A DNA stretch of 64,000 nt from Bradyrhizobium erythrophlei (GCF_900129505.1 NZ_LT670818.1:7783001-7847000), one strand, 5' to 3'; counted from the stretch's first letter, positions 48,377 to 59,044 are shown. Made by a program: numbers and translations. The notes: a model not told the origin generated them from the letters alone.

Positions 48377-50986
48377 GTGACCCTTTTATCACGCCTATTC
48401 GTGTTGGTGGCTGTCGCGCTGCTGCCCGTGATCGCAATCCAAATGTACAATGAGTTCGACCTGCGCCGCGCGCGCCAGGTTGAAGTACAGGACCACGCGC
48501 TCAGCCTGGCCAAGCTCGCCGCGGCAGAACAGCAGCAGATCGTCCAGGGAATCCGTGAAGTCCTGATCGCGATGTCGGAGCTCCCGACGATAAAAACGAA
48601 GGACAGCCAAGCATGCGATGCTTACCTGGCTGCGTTGCAACAGCGATTTCCGGCGTTCGTTACCTTTCTCGTCGCCGAGTTGGATGGTCGATCCTTCTGT
48701 GACACGAACAGCGATCACAGGCCAATCAGCATCGCTGCGCGGCCCTACTTTGCCAACATCTTGAAGACGGGCACATTCACGGTCGGAGAATTCTCGGCAG
48801 GTCTGTCAACCGGTCGGAACGTCCTTCAGTTTGCGTTGCCGTTCTACGACGACAGTGGCCGCATGGGCGGTCTCATCGTAGCGGGTCTCAGCCTCGACTG
48901 GCTCGCTGACTACATTGCTCGAAAGGGCGTTCCGGAAGGAGCCGCGCTTGCCGTCACAGACCGCAACGGTATTTATCTCGCCCGCTACCCCTATAACGAC
49001 CGGTTCGTCGGCACAAAGATGCCCGGTGGCAAATACCTGAAAATGGACGACCGCGGCGCGGTCGATATCCTAGACATCGACGGCGTGGAGCGGATCGAAG
49101 GCTACTCAGCCTTGCGGGCTGATCTCGGTGGGCTTGTTGTCAGCTTTGGCCTCAACAAGGCGCAGGCTTTCGCCGCGATTCAAGATCAGACGCAACGCGA
49201 CATCCTCCTGATCGTCCTGGGCATCTCCCTGATGCTGGTCCTGACATCGTTGGGGGCCCGGCGGTTCATCCATCGCCCGCTTGGCCAATTGGTCGACGCC
49301 GCAAACCAATGGCGGCTCGGCGAATTCGCCCAACGTGTGAACATCCGGGATAAATCCGAAATCTCCCGGGTCGCCGACGCGTTCAACACCATGGCCGACG
49401 CATTGGAGCACCGCGAGCACGAATTGTCCGAGGCGAAGGAAAACGCCGAGGAAGCCGCGGCTCGGATCACGATGATCTTTGAGAGTACGACTGACAGCGT
49501 AATCATCGTCGATCGGGATTGGCGCATCAGCTATCTTAACGGACCTGCCTGGGTCGAAATCGCCGAAGGCCGCAATCTCATCGGCATTGACCTAGGGGAG
49601 GCCTTTCTCGAGGATCATTGCGCGCAAATTTTCAGTCAACTTCGGGAGGCCATGTCGGATCAACGGCCGGCCTCGTTCGAAGCGTTCTGCCGTCGCCGCG
49701 GTACCTGGTACGCGGTCAATGCGTTCCCCTCCAGCCAAGGCCTTGCGGTCTTCTTGCGAGACAACACCGAACACAAGCACGCCGTGGAGGCGCGCCGCTT
49801 GATCGAGGAGCAGTTCCACCAGAGCCAGAAGATGGAGTCCGTCGGCCAGCTCACCGGCGGCGTCGCGCACGACTTCAACAATCTGCTTACGGTTGTATCC
49901 GGAAACCTCGAACTCATCGAGGAAGCCGCGGATATTGGCAGGGTCCGTCAGTTCGCCACAGCCGCACGGCATGCCGTTGATCGGGGAGCCAAACTAACGG
50001 CGCAGCTTCTCGCCTTTTCCCGTCGGCAAAGACTGCACCCAAAACTGGTCAACGCGAACGAGCTGATTTCTGAATTCCAGGGAATCATCCGCCAAGCGGT
50101 CGGAGGGGGATGCGAAGTCAAGCTGCGGACCGATGAGCGACTGTGGCTGTGCCACGTCGATCCGCCGCTGCTGGAGACCGCTCTCCTCAACCTGGCCCTG
50201 AACGGGCGCGACGCCATGCCAGACGGCGGCGCACTTGAGATCGAGACGCGGAACGTCGTCCTGGATGAGGGAGCCGTGGCCGGGTGCTTGCCCGGATCGT
50301 ATGTCAGGCTGTCCTTCAAGGACAGCGGCTGCGGGATGCCTCCTGAAGTACGGGATCGGGCTTTTGAGCCCTTCTTCACGACCAAGGAGGTCGGCAAGGG
50401 CACCGGACTCGGCCTCAGCATGGTCTATGGCTTTGTCCGACAATCCGGGGGCCATATTGCTATCGAAAGCGCGCCTGGAGCTGGGACCACGGTCGCTCTG
50501 TATCTGCCTAAAGCCACGCAAAAGCCTGATGCCGGGGTGGAAGCCATCCAACCGCAGGCCATCCCTGAGGGTTCGGAGCGAATCCTTGTGGTCGAGGACA
50601 ATGAGGATATCCTGGAAGTCACGTCGGCAATGCTAACCACGCTCGGCTACCGGGCTCTTTGCGCCGGGAATGGTGCGGAGGCCATCCAGATCCTCGAGAG
50701 TGGCCAGGAATTTGAACTCTTGTTCAGCGATGTCGTGATGCCAAACGGAATGAATGGCGTTGAGCTTGCCCGCGAAGCGAGACGGCTACGCAAAGACATC
50801 AAGATCCTGCTCACCTCTGGCTACGCGCGGGATGTGCTGGAACGACATCAGGCGGTAGACGAGTTTCCGATCATCGACAAACCTTACCGCCAGGCAGACT
50901 TGGCGCGGCGGCTGTGGTCAATCCTGCACGAATCGCAGGATCCTCATGTCCCCTCTTTGCCTGCTCGCACGGGCACGGCCATCTGA
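48377..50986 (+). CDS. Hybrid sensor histidine kinase
   Basis: 869 residues, GTG start. Order: membrane helix 1 (about 3-22), periplasmic Cache-like sensor (about 25-270), membrane helix 2 (about 275-295), HAMP, PAS near 370-470, HisKA with phospho-His in [11 protein letters not shown], HATPase with [14 protein letters not shown], and a C-terminal receiver with [10 protein letters not shown] and phospho-Asp in LFSDVVMP. It senses an external signal and can relay phosphate. Divergent regulator B is the nearest response regulator. Confidence 0.93.
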   Translation: MTLLSRLFVLVAVALLPVIAIQMYNEFDLRRARQVEVQDHALSLAKLAAAEQQQIVQGIREVLIAMSELPTIKTKDSQACDAYLAALQQRFPAFVTFLVAELDGRSFCDTNSDHRPISIAARPYFANILKTGTFTVGEFSAGLSTGRNVLQFALPFYDDSGRMGGLIVAGLSLDWLADYIARKGVPEGAALAVTDRNGIYLARYPYNDRFVGTKMPGGKYLKMDDRGAVDILDIDGVERIEGYSALRADLGGLVVSFGLNKAQAFAAIQDQTQRDILLIVLGISLMLVLTSLGARRFIHRPLGQLVDAANQWRLGEFAQRVNIRDKSEISRVADAFNTMADALEHREHELSEAKENAEEAAARITMIFESTTDSVIIVDRDWRISYLNGPAWVEIAEGRNLIGIDLGEAFLEDHCAQIFSQLREAMSDQRPASFEAFCRRRGTWYAVNAFPSSQGLAVFLRDNTEHKHAVEARRLIEEQFHQSQKMESVGQLTGGVAHDFNNLLTVVSGNLELIEEAADIGRVRQFATAARHAVDRGAKLTAQLLAFSRRQRLHPKLVNANELISEFQGIIRQAVGGGCEVKLRTDERLWLCHVDPPLLETALLNLALNGRDAMPDGGALEIETRNVVLDEGAVAGCLPGSYVRLSFKDSGCGMPPEVRDRAFEPFFTTKEVGKGTGLGLSMVYGFVRQSGGHIAIESAPGAGTTVALYLPKATQKPDAGVEAIQPQAIPEGSERILVVEDNEDILEVTSAMLTTLGYRALCAGNGAEAIQILESGQEFELLFSDVVMPNGMNGVELAREARRLRKDIKILLTSGYARDVLERHQAVDEFPIIDKPYRQADLARRLWSILHESQDPHVPSLPARTGTAI

Positions 50987-50996
50987 CATTTGCGAA

Positions 50997-51102
50997 TGGT
51001 GACCATTTGACTGGCGATCCATTCCGCAGTCGGGTGTGCGGTGACCCCAAGCCACAGGATCTCTCGCCACTCGGGCCGCACAATCAACAAGCCATATAGC
51101 AG
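50997..51102 (-). pseudogene. Fragment of an integrase-core transposase
   Basis: Reads LLYGLLIVRPEWREILWLGV and TAHPTAEWIASQMV. The pattern LWxGVTxHPTAEWI is typical of rve-type transposase/integrase core proteins. Only about 35 residues remain, fused in frame to a nitroreductase fragment. Confidence 0.7.
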
Positions 51103-51249
51103 ACGATCGATCGTAACGATCAAGCCAACGGGCGCGCCGAAGAACGAGTAATTCTTGGCGGTCCGGTTGGCGCGCGCCTCTATGTCCGTTTGCGCAATGC
51201 CGAGCGAGCCGTAAAACAGGCTTCCGAATTCCTGCCGGCGGCTCAAATA
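51103..51249 (-). pseudogene. Fragment of a nitroreductase-family protein
   Basis: Reads YLSRRQEFGSLFYGSLGI, then ANRTAKNYSFFGAPVGLIVT and IDR. NYxFFGAPVGLIFTIDR is the conserved middle block of nitroreductases. The N-terminal FMN part and C terminus are missing, so it is a relic cut by the transposase fragment. Confidence 0.7.
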
Positions 51250-51346
51250 CGGTTTCGGCAGAGCCCTGACCACCATTATCCGCATAGAGCGAGAACATAT
51301 CGGTCAGAACACCGATCTTAACAGGTGCTTCTTGAGCTTCCGGCTT
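51250..51346 (-). pseudogene. Fragment of an ABC transporter substrate-binding protein
   Basis: Reads PVKIGVLTDMFSLYADNGGQ and GSAET in a frame different from the nitroreductase fragment. V-K-I-G-V-L-T-D-M-S-x-x-Y-x-D is the mature N terminus of branched-chain amino-acid type binding proteins. No continuation is present. Confidence 0.55.
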
Positions 51347-51985
51347 CTACAGCATCGTCTTGGCGTACTGGATGCCGACACCGAAGGCGCCGCCGAACTT
51401 CATCGCAATGTCGATTGTGATATCGTAGGTCTCGAGACGGGCCCAATCGCGTTGCAGCTCGAGAAGATAGGTGAGCGAGGTGATCGGACGCGCGCCTGCC
51501 TGTATCATGCGCTCGACTGCCCGCTCGTGGGCCTCAACCGAACAATCACCGCATGCATCAGTGACCACATAAACCTCGTAGCCCTGGTCCAGCGCTGACA
51601 ATACGGGACCGTTGCAGCAGACAGAGGTCCATAGGCCGCAGATGACGAGGCGATCCTTGCCGATGGCGTTGACGCGGGCAATGAAATTCTCGTCCTAACA
51701 GGCATTCGAGGTCGTGCGGTCAGTGACTTCCGCGTTCGGGAATGCGTCCGTGATCTCGTCGAATAGCGGGCCGGCGAAACTGTCCTTTGAAATCGTCGAG
51801 AGGATCGTTGGGACGTTGAAGCCCTTCGCCGTATGAGCAAGGATTCCAGTATTCGTGCGCAGAGCAGTCACGTCGATTGACCTGGTGTTGAACGCCATCT
51901 GCGACTGGTGATCGATGAGCATAAGCGCGTGATCCTTGGGGCTGAGAAGACTTCTGGCAGGTTTGGCGACTGCTTTGATGCTCAC
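51347..51985 (-). pseudogene. Isochorismatase-family hydrolase with an in-frame stop
   Basis: From a GTG at 51985 with an AGGAAA ribosome site it reads SIKAVAKPARSLLSPKDHAL, MLIDHQSQMAF and so on, giving Asp of the catalytic triad. At 51695-51697 a TAG interrupts, but the same frame continues DENFIARVNAIGKDRLVICG and LWTSVCCNGPVLSALDQGYE, with the catalytic Cys. Otherwise complete. Likely inactivated by one nonsense change, unless suppressed. Confidence 0.75.
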
Positions 51986-52194
51986 GTTGGTTTCCTTTCT
52001 GGTGCGCCAGGATTTCCGGGATACCCTCGGCATGGTGATACGGAGCGTTGACTGTCCGACGATCTTCGGACCGTCAGGGAGTTAGGACGCAGGCATTCAA
52101 ACCGCGAGCGGCATCGCTGCAAAAGTTCTTTTGCAAATTTGCAGCCGGCCGGCCGTCATCCACTCGTCGCAGCGACGGCGGGCTTTCCCATCGC

Positions 52195-53118
52195 TCACGG
52201 CGCCCGATGCTCCCTTCCCTCGATGAGAGCGCGCTGCCTCGATATGGACGCCATGCAATGGGCCATGAACGCACACACCCTTCCCGACTTACGAATGTCG
52301 GGATGGGTGAGTATCCACAATTCGTCACTCAGTTCCGGCTCCACAGGACCAACGCGCACAAGCCTGTCGGAGAGGTCACCGTGCATGCAGGGCAAAAATC
52401 CTACACCGAGGCCGGCAGCGATCGCTGCGGCCATGCCGGCAACAGAGTTGCTTCGATAGGCGATCTTCTCGCCCGGAACACGCTCCTCCACGAATTTGAA
52501 CGCCCTCAGGCCGGAGAGGCTGCTTCCGTACGATGCCCATTGACGCTGATAAAGCTCGTCAGGACTTGGCATGCGCGCTGCAACGTCCGAGCGGCGGCCA
52601 TAGGCGGCCCAGGCAATGGTGGCGGCCTTCCGTCCGAACAGGTTTTCCGGTGGCGCCGCGGTCACCGCCCGGATGGCGATATCCGACTCACCTCGCGCGA
52701 GGTTCAGCGAACTGTTTCCGACGATGACCTCGATCCGTACCTCGGGATTGGATGCCCTGAAGTCCGCGACGATCGGCGTGAGGAAATCGAGCAGCAGTGC
52801 ATCACTCGTCGTGATGCGCAGGTCGCCAGCGTGGCCTTGCGCATGACCTGAAACGCGTTTTGCCACCCCGACAATGTCAACTTCAACTTGCCGGGCAAGC
52901 GCGATCAACTCGGCGCCAGAAGCGGTCGGCCGGTATCCCGTGCGACGCCGGTCGAAGAGAACGGCCCCCACCACTTGCTCGAGCCGCGACAGCCGCCGGG
53001 AAATGGTTGTATTGTTCAAGCCGAGCCTCATCGCGGCGGCCGCAAGACCGCCGCTCTCGCCGATTGCCTTTATGATCCGCAGGTCATCCCAGGAGAGCTT
53101 GTCCAGGGGATCACTCAT
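52195..53118 (-). CDS. LysR-family transcriptional regulator
   Basis: 307 residues from ATG at 53118 (MSDPLDKLSWDDLRIIKAIG). DNA-binding helix region: GGLAAAAMRLGLNNTTISRR, LSRLEQVVGAVLFDRR. Substrate domain follows. It is close in position to an isochorismatase pseudogene and a 2Fe-2S dehydrogenase relic; either may have been its target. Confidence 0.9.
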   Translation of the reverse strand: MSDPLDKLSWDDLRIIKAIGESGGLAAAAMRLGLNNTTISRRLSRLEQVVGAVLFDRRRTGYRPTASGAELIALARQVEVDIVGVAKRVSGHAQGHAGDLRITTSDALLLDFLTPIVADFRASNPEVRIEVIVGNSSLNLARGESDIAIRAVTAAPPENLFGRKAATIAWAAYGRRSDVAARMPSPDELYQRQWASYGSSLSGLRAFKFVEERVPGEKIAYRSNSVAGMAAAIAAGLGVGFLPCMHGDLSDRLVRVGPVEPELSDELWILTHPDIRKSGRVCAFMAHCMASISRQRALIEGREHRAP

Positions 53119-53124
53119 ATTTCC

Positions 53125-53235
53125 CTCGCTCCAGCCGAAGTCGTCCAACAGGCCTGGACGAAGCTCGACGTGCCGCAATGCGGCTATTGCCAATCCGGTC
53201 AGGTGCTCGCGGCAGTCGCCCTGCTCTCCTACCGG
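53125..53235 (+). pseudogene. Fragment of a 2Fe-2S subunit of a molybdenum hydroxylase (IorA/CoxS family)
   Basis: Reads LAPAEVVQQAWTKLDVPQCG and YCQSGQVLAAVALLS. The WxxxDVPQCGYCQSGQ block carries the C-terminal Fe-S cysteines of the family. The plant-type ferredoxin domain and the helical end are missing. Confidence 0.75.
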
Positions 53236-53428
53236 CGTTGTACCAATGTCATTGATCGGACCGAACCATGTCTGCCGCCTTTTCGCCGATCATGATCGTC
53301 GAAGGGTTTACGCGCGATCTAACTTGCGCGCTTCTCTCGTGAGACAGACGCTTTGCGCGATTCGATCTCACGTACCACCCGGATTAGGTTTCCGACAGGG
53401 ACACGATTCATTTCGATCCCATCGCGCT

Positions 53429-53893
53429 CTAGAAATCGAAATCGCTGAGGTCGGGATGGTCGTCCGGCCTGCGCCCCAGCGGCCAAAGGAACATCCGGTC
53501 GGGTTCCGCGATCGGATGGCCGTTGATACAAGCGATGCGCCGTCGTATCAGGCCGTCTGGATCAATCTCCCAATTCTCGTTCCCGTAGGCCCTGTAGCAA
53601 TTGCCGTTGACGTCGTGATATTCGTAGGCAAACCGAGCCGCTATCCGATTGTCGGTGAAAGCCCAGAGTTCACTGATGTGCCGGTACTCAAGTTGCTTGG
53701 CCCATTTGCGCGTGAGAAACGCCTCAATCGCCGCGCGCCCGGACAGAGAGTCGGTGCGGCTTCGCCAGAAACCGTCGATTGTGTAGCCAAGCGCCACGAG
53801 AGCGGGCTCTCGAGTATTCCAGCTGTCCTCGATGGCCCGGACCTTTTCTGTTGCGGCCTTCCAGGTGAAGGGAGGCAAAGGGGCGCGTGACAT
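53429..53893 (-). CDS. DUF1348 (SnoaL/NTF2-like) protein
   Basis: 154 residues from ATG at 53893 ([18 protein letters not shown]), matching the family length. Conserved pattern: [67 protein letters not shown]. Fold is a small alpha/beta cone. Function unknown; upstream in-frame ATG looks non-coding. Confidence 0.8.
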   Translation of the reverse strand: MSRAPLPPFTWKAATEKVRAIEDSWNTREPALVALGYTIDGFWRSRTDSLSGRAAIEAFLTRKWAKQLEYRHISELWAFTDNRIAARFAYEYHDVNGNCYRAYGNENWEIDPDGLIRRRIACINGHPIAEPDRMFLWPLGRRPDDHPDLSDFDF

Positions 53894-54104
53894 GATCGTT
53901 GTTCCGGCGAATATAGGGATCGTGCCGAACCTGAAGCAATGCCCGACTGGTGGCGAGTATATTGGTGTGAAGAAGTGTGAATGCTCTCGTTGGGCAAGGC
54001 CGCCCGTGCGGTATCCTGCGAAAAGACTGCCCTTCATAAAGCTATTGTTGGCTCCTCGGTATCGAGCCGTGAGAGGGGTGGCTGGTCAGCCGGGAGGAAG
54101 CAGC

Positions 54105-56966
54105 TCAACGATGTGAGGTCCGGGCCCCGGTTGCACGAAGCTGACGTTCCGCCTCACTCAGATCAGCAGTCTCGAACCCTTCCGTGAATCGCTCGTAGAC
54201 GTCAGCAAGCAAAGTTCGTGCTTCGCCCCCGCGGCCATGATCCGTCCACAGGCGGCCCAATGCAATTGCCGCACGCAGTTCCCACCCGAGCGCGGACTGC
54301 TGCCGGGCGCAGTCGAGCGAGGCCATGAGCGAGGCCTCGGCCGCTGGCCAGTTCTCGCGCGACGTCGCCAACAAAACCTCCGCTCGAGCCCGCAGCAAGT
54401 TGGGTAATTCGAAGGTTCCGGAACCGCACGCGGCGCCCGCCACAAGCGCATCAATGATAGTGGTCGCTTCTGCTGCCTGCCCGCTGCGACCCAAGCCTTC
54501 GGCTAAGGCCCGAGAAAATGCGAACGAGAGGATATATTGCCGCTCCGTTTGCAGCGTCGACAGCGCAGTACGCAGGGCCTCGACACCAAGCTTTATCTCT
54601 CCTCCCGCTAACATAAGCTCACCCCGCAGACCCAGGCCGCCAGCATAGTACGGCGCGAGCGAGTACCTGGCAGCATAAGCGACGAGCCGTTCTATGAGGT
54701 CCTCTGCGATTTGCTGGTCTCCCCGCCATAGAAACACCGGCGTGGCATAAAGAAGGCAGATGCAAAGCGTGACGGGGTGCTCTTGTCGTCCAGCCACCTC
54801 AATGCCTTGCTGTGCAAGTTGAGCCGCCTGATCGGGGAAGCCTCGCAGCCACAATGTCCGTGCGTACCCGATTAATGCCCTCACCTGGTGATCATAGCCA
54901 TAGAAGTGCAGCTGGCTTACGTCGGCTGCTGCAGCACGTGCGAAGCCGGTTTCATAGCTTTGCTGCGCCGAGGCTTGATTTCCCACCAGGTGCTGGCTCG
55001 CTCCCAACATCCACTCGGCCGCCACGATCTCTCGCGAACCGCCAAGTTCCTTAGCCGCAGCAGCGTAGCGCTCTGCGGCCGCCAGCGCGCCGCCGAAATC
55101 CGAAAGGCGAGTCCGAAAGAGATTGAGACCGGAGAGGAAGTGCAGTTGGTACTCGGTATCTCCCAAGGACTCGGCAAGGCTGAGGCCGCGCTCTAGCGCC
55201 GTCCCAACCTCGTCGCTGTTGCCGTGGACGTAGGTCGAGGAGATCGCCAGTGATAGTTGCAGAGCGAGTTCAAGCTTTGTTCCGCGATCTTCCTCGCCCA
55301 ATGCAAATATCGTCTGCCGGCACCAGCGCAGGCACTCACTCAGCAACGACAGCCCGAGAAATAGTGGCACTGCCCCGGCGCCCAATTCCACACCGATCGA
55401 AGTGTCACCTGATGTTGAAAAACTCCATTCGAGCGCTGCTCTGATGTCGCCTATTTGCCGCGCGTAGGCCGTTAGATCACGATCCTTCAGGACATTCGCC
55501 TGAAATCCCACGAGGCGTTCCGCATAATGGAGTGCGTGCCGCCTCGCCGCTGTCTTCGCCTCTCCTCGCTCCTTTAATTTGATCGCAGCATACGCTCGGG
55601 TCGTATCGAGGAGCCGGTATGAATTTGCGCCTTCTGTCTGCGAAACCGAGATCAGCGACTTTTCGGCAAGGCTCGCTACGTCATTTGCAACTTGCGATCC
55701 GTCACGGTGCCGCCCGGATACAATGGCTTGCGCCATTTCCAACGTGAATGCCCCTGCAAAGACGGAGACCGCGCACAGAGCCGCCCTTTCGCGTTCCGAC
55801 AACAGATCGTAGCTCCAGTCCAGCATTGCCTGCAGGGTCTGGTGCCTTGGCACGCTACGCCGCCTCTGCCAAAGCAGCATCAGGCGGTCGCCGATCAGTT
55901 GGGCCAGTCCGCTGATGCCATAGGTGCTCGCCCTGGTCGCTATCAGCTCGATTGCGAGCGGCATCCCGTCAAGTTGATGACATATGTCGGCAACAACCGG
56001 CGCCTCCCTGTCGGTGAGCTTGCCCCGGTAACCGCCGGCCGCGGCCCGCTCCATAAAGAGCTGTACCGCGGGAGAAGCCAGTGCCTGAACCGCCGTCAAC
56101 TTCGGTTCGCTCGGTGGACTCTCGAGAGATTGAAGTAGATGAATGTTCTCACCTTCGACCCGCAACGCTTCGCGAGTGGTCGCAATCATGTGCACGAGAG
56201 GTGCTTCGCGGAAGAGATGCTCAGTGAGCACCGCGACTGACTCAACCACGTGCTCGCAGCTGTCGAGGACCAGGAGGATTCGCTTGTCCGCGACGAATGC
56301 CAGGAGACGCGGCAGGGAGTCTTGCGTCTGTTCAAGGCACCCGACAGCTGACGCAACCGCGGGAATAACAAGCGCATCGTCCTGCAGAGCACCGAGGTCC
56401 ACGAAACAGATCGCGTCTTGGAAATCGGTCATCATCCCGTGCGCGACTGCGATGGCGACCGTCGTTTTGCCGACGCCGCCAGGTCCCACGATGCTGACAA
56501 ACCGACGAGACGTGACCTCGGAGCGCAACGTTTCGACAATCCTGTCGCGACCGACCATCCGCTCCAGGCGCGCAGGCAGAGTCCGGAGTTGGCGGCGTCC
56601 CGCCGACACACCCGTGGGCGGGCCGTTTTGCCCCGAGCGTTGGACGGATCCAACGAAGCAATAGCCTCTGCCGGGCAGATTGGCGATGTAGCGCGCCTCG
56701 CCTCGACCATCACCAAGCGCTCTGCGGAGCCCGGCGATATGGACCCGAAGACTGCTTTCCTCGACGATGACGTCCGGCCAAACCCGCTTGACCAATTCCC
56801 TGTGGCTCACGACATCCCCTGCCCGCTCGACCAGAGCAATCAGTATGTCGAGAGCACGGCTGCCTAGCGCCACCGGCTCGTTCGCTTTCAGCAGCAATCT
56901 TTCGGGCGCGATCAGTCGGAACGGCCCAAATTGGAATGTCTCCGATTTACTGGATCGTTGCTGCAC
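54105..56966 (-). CDS. Large winged-helix, NTPase and repeat regulator
   Basis: 953 residues. N terminus is an OmpR-type winged helix (FGPFRLIAPERLLL, SHRELVKRVW, EESSLRVHIAGLRRALGD). Then an NTPase of the NB-ARC/STAND type with Walker A VGPGGVGKTTVAIA near 161-174 and ILLVLDSCEHV. The remaining 550 residues are helical repeats (TPR-like). Such proteins sense ligands and switch transcription. Ligand and targets not evident. Confidence 0.9.
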   Translation of the reverse strand: MQQRSSKSETFQFGPFRLIAPERLLLKANEPVALGSRALDILIALVERAGDVVSHRELVKRVWPDVIVEESSLRVHIAGLRRALGDGRGEARYIANLPGRGYCFVGSVQRSGQNGPPTGVSAGRRQLRTLPARLERMVGRDRIVETLRSEVTSRRFVSIVGPGGVGKTTVAIAVAHGMMTDFQDAICFVDLGALQDDALVIPAVASAVGCLEQTQDSLPRLLAFVADKRILLVLDSCEHVVESVAVLTEHLFREAPLVHMIATTREALRVEGENIHLLQSLESPPSEPKLTAVQALASPAVQLFMERAAAGGYRGKLTDREAPVVADICHQLDGMPLAIELIATRASTYGISGLAQLIGDRLMLLWQRRRSVPRHQTLQAMLDWSYDLLSERERAALCAVSVFAGAFTLEMAQAIVSGRHRDGSQVANDVASLAEKSLISVSQTEGANSYRLLDTTRAYAAIKLKERGEAKTAARRHALHYAERLVGFQANVLKDRDLTAYARQIGDIRAALEWSFSTSGDTSIGVELGAGAVPLFLGLSLLSECLRWCRQTIFALGEEDRGTKLELALQLSLAISSTYVHGNSDEVGTALERGLSLAESLGDTEYQLHFLSGLNLFRTRLSDFGGALAAAERYAAAAKELGGSREIVAAEWMLGASQHLVGNQASAQQSYETGFARAAAADVSQLHFYGYDHQVRALIGYARTLWLRGFPDQAAQLAQQGIEVAGRQEHPVTLCICLLYATPVFLWRGDQQIAEDLIERLVAYAARYSLAPYYAGGLGLRGELMLAGGEIKLGVEALRTALSTLQTERQYILSFAFSRALAEGLGRSGQAAEATTIIDALVAGAACGSGTFELPNLLRARAEVLLATSRENWPAAEASLMASLDCARQQSALGWELRAAIALGRLWTDHGRGGEARTLLADVYERFTEGFETADLSEAERQLRATGARTSHR

Positions 56967-57678
56967 GGCAGCTGCCTCAAAAAATTAGCGCTTCTTCCTA
57001 CGGTTCGATCGATGTGCGGGGTTTGCCGATCCTGCATTTACATCATATCTGCCCGGAAGGGGACCCCCAAAGGGGTTGGCGTGCTCCAAATTTGGCACAT
57101 TCTGACCGCTTAAAGTAAGAGGATGCGGTGCATCCTCGTGGTCAAAGAATGAGCGCTCGCGACAACGGCGCGCGACTGCCGCGGGGAGCGAGTTTGTATT
57201 ACGCAGAGGTTAAGGGACCGATCGGCTGGGCGACGCCGGCGGCGTTCGGGCCGCTGCCGCGTGTCCGCATCGACGCGTGCATGCTATTCGTGACCGGAGG
57301 ATTTCCATCAATTCACGGTACAGGAGGTCAGCCAGTTTCGCGCAGCTTGGCTTGAAACTCATGTACTCAACAACGACGGTTACCTAATCGAGGGAATGCG
57401 CCGCAAGAATCCTGACATCGCGCATAGCTGCAGGAGAACGTGAAGTCCCTGTATCCGCTCGCGGCGAGGGCGACGGCGTCATTGTATGGCGACCAAAGCA
57501 CTGGACACCAAGGAAGCGGCCCGCGAGCGCACAGGAGCGCGCAAATAGGGGCAGCTTGATGCCGGCGCTCCTCCGCTCGCTCTTGGCGTTAGACGATGTC
57601 CCCGCAATCTTTCAGATTTCAACAGCTTTGCTACCGGCCTGAGACCGTTCCACATGATCTCCCTTCACGCGTCTGCTA
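56967..57678. other. 712-base gap, mostly non-coding
   Basis: Several short ORFs on the plus strand lack support. One run near 57333-57440 reads EVSQFRAAWLETHVLNNDGY, then LIEGMRRKNPDIAHS, and looks protein-like but has no start and a nearby stop; it may be a relic. Nothing else recognised. Confidence 0.3.
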
Positions 57679-58416
57679 CTAGCCCCGCGCATTCGTGCAT
57701 CGACCCGTGTTGGTCGACTGTCGGTAAGCGCGTGGGGCCAGGATGGAGAACCTCGTTCCACGAGAGACAACGGAGCTCACGTCAACGCGATGTCCGAGCA
57801 TGGCGATCGCTTGTCGCACGATGAAAAGGCCAATACCGAAACCGTCGCTGTGGTTGGAGTCGAGGCGAGTAAAAGCGTCGAATATCCTCGACATATCCTC
57901 ATCGGAAATACCAATTCCCGTGTCGAAAACGTCAACGCGGATGCTATCCTGGAAATGACGGCACCCGAAAAGGATCTGTCCGCCCGGTTCTGTATATTTT
58001 ATCGCATTGCTGAGCAGATTGCGAAGAACCGCACTGAAAAGAAAGGCGTCGCTCATCACCCGGGAAGCGGTCGATACCAGGCGAATTCGAATCCCTTTCT
58101 GAAGGGCTGTCCATTCATTCTCCCGGTAGGCTTCTTGCAGCATAGGCCCCAGATCGACTGGAGATAGCTGGATTGGCTTGGCATGTTCTCGGAGGCGAAG
58201 GGCGTTCAAGAGCTGATCGAGCTGTTCGGTCAATCGGTTAATCGCGCTTTGGCCCAATTGCAGCAGGTGCGGCTCCGGCCTGGTCCCGACGGCGCGGCCA
58301 AGGCTGTCGTGAACGTTCTGGATGATCTGGAGCGGCTGACGAAGGTCATGACCGGCCATCGCGAGAAGCAGTGTTTCGAATTCGCAATCGTCTTTCGGTG
58401 GTCCCGTCATTTTCAC
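57679..58416 (-). CDS. Short histidine kinase without sensor domain
   Basis: 245 residues. HisKA-like phospho-His in AMAGHDLRQPLQ, HATPase with NLLSNAIKYTEPGGQ, DVFDTGIGISDED and GFGIGLFIVRQ. No membrane or PAS segment. GTG at 58416 overlaps the upstream LysR-relic stop (GTGA); ATG at 58410 is an alternative. May take signals from another protein. Confidence 0.85.
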   Translation of the reverse strand: MKMTGPPKDDCEFETLLLAMAGHDLRQPLQIIQNVHDSLGRAVGTRPEPHLLQLGQSAINRLTEQLDQLLNALRLREHAKPIQLSPVDLGPMLQEAYRENEWTALQKGIRIRLVSTASRVMSDAFLFSAVLRNLLSNAIKYTEPGGQILFGCRHFQDSIRVDVFDTGIGISDEDMSRIFDAFTRLDSNHSDGFGIGLFIVRQAIAMLGHRVDVSSVVSRGTRFSILAPRAYRQSTNTGRCTNARG

Positions 58417-58742
58417 GCCCGTGCAGCAATGCGCTGAAACGGTGCGGCTGAAGCGGGTCGGGCCGGATCCGCAAGTTCAACAAAACGGGCGCGCAAATGT
58501 TCGGAGGCGCGTTTCAGCATCGCACGCAGCCACTCCTGCGGTGGATCAGCCGTGTTACGCTCATGCCAGAGAACGCCAACTTCCACTGACGTGGTTTTGT
58601 ACGGCAACTCGTGCGTAGATAACGGGTGTATGCGGGCCAGTGACCTGGCAAGTGGTCGCGGTACGATTGCAGTCAGCCGCGCATTCTCGAGTAAGGAGGG
58701 AAGCGCGAGAAAGTGTTGCTTCATTGGCTGCTCTCCGTTCAA
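58413..58742 (-). pseudogene. C-terminal fragment of a LysR regulator
   Basis: Reads TAIVPRPLARSLARIHPL, then LPYKTTSVEVGVLWHERNTA and DPPQEWLRAML. These are the last part of the substrate domain in LysR proteins with the LWH.R...DP...WLR ending. The helix-turn-helix and most of the sensor domain are absent. It may have been the partner of the gene that follows. Confidence 0.65.
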
Positions 58743-59044
58743 TTCTCAGAAATCATTGGTGGCCGCGGTGGCCGCTCGGAGAAACTTGCGGGACCAGGCA
58801 GGAATTCGCGAGTTGATTGTATGGCTGTAACGCCCGGATCGCATCGGGGCCACGTTAAATTCCGGGAATCTGTGAGAGCTCTTGTGAAGCGGAATCGTGC
58901 GCCGACCGGACATGAAGTCACGCATCAGTCAGCGTTGAGAAAAAGTGTGATCAACGCCCAGACCGTCCAGCCTGAGCCGTCCCTGTTTGCGCGACGACTG
59001 CTGTGGGGGCTCCGGGAGGCCGCGGGGCTTTTGTCGCGGCGGCG
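58743..59044. other. 302-base gap without clear genes
   Basis: No ORF with credible protein character. A GC-rich segment near 59000-59035 precedes the convergent end of the glutamine synthetase-like gene. No clear terminator with a T run. Confidence 0.3.

Noticed and set aside
56990..57120. Possible IS end near the large regulator
   Set aside because: The text looks like part of an insertion element by style, but I found no inverted terminal repeats or transposase frame.
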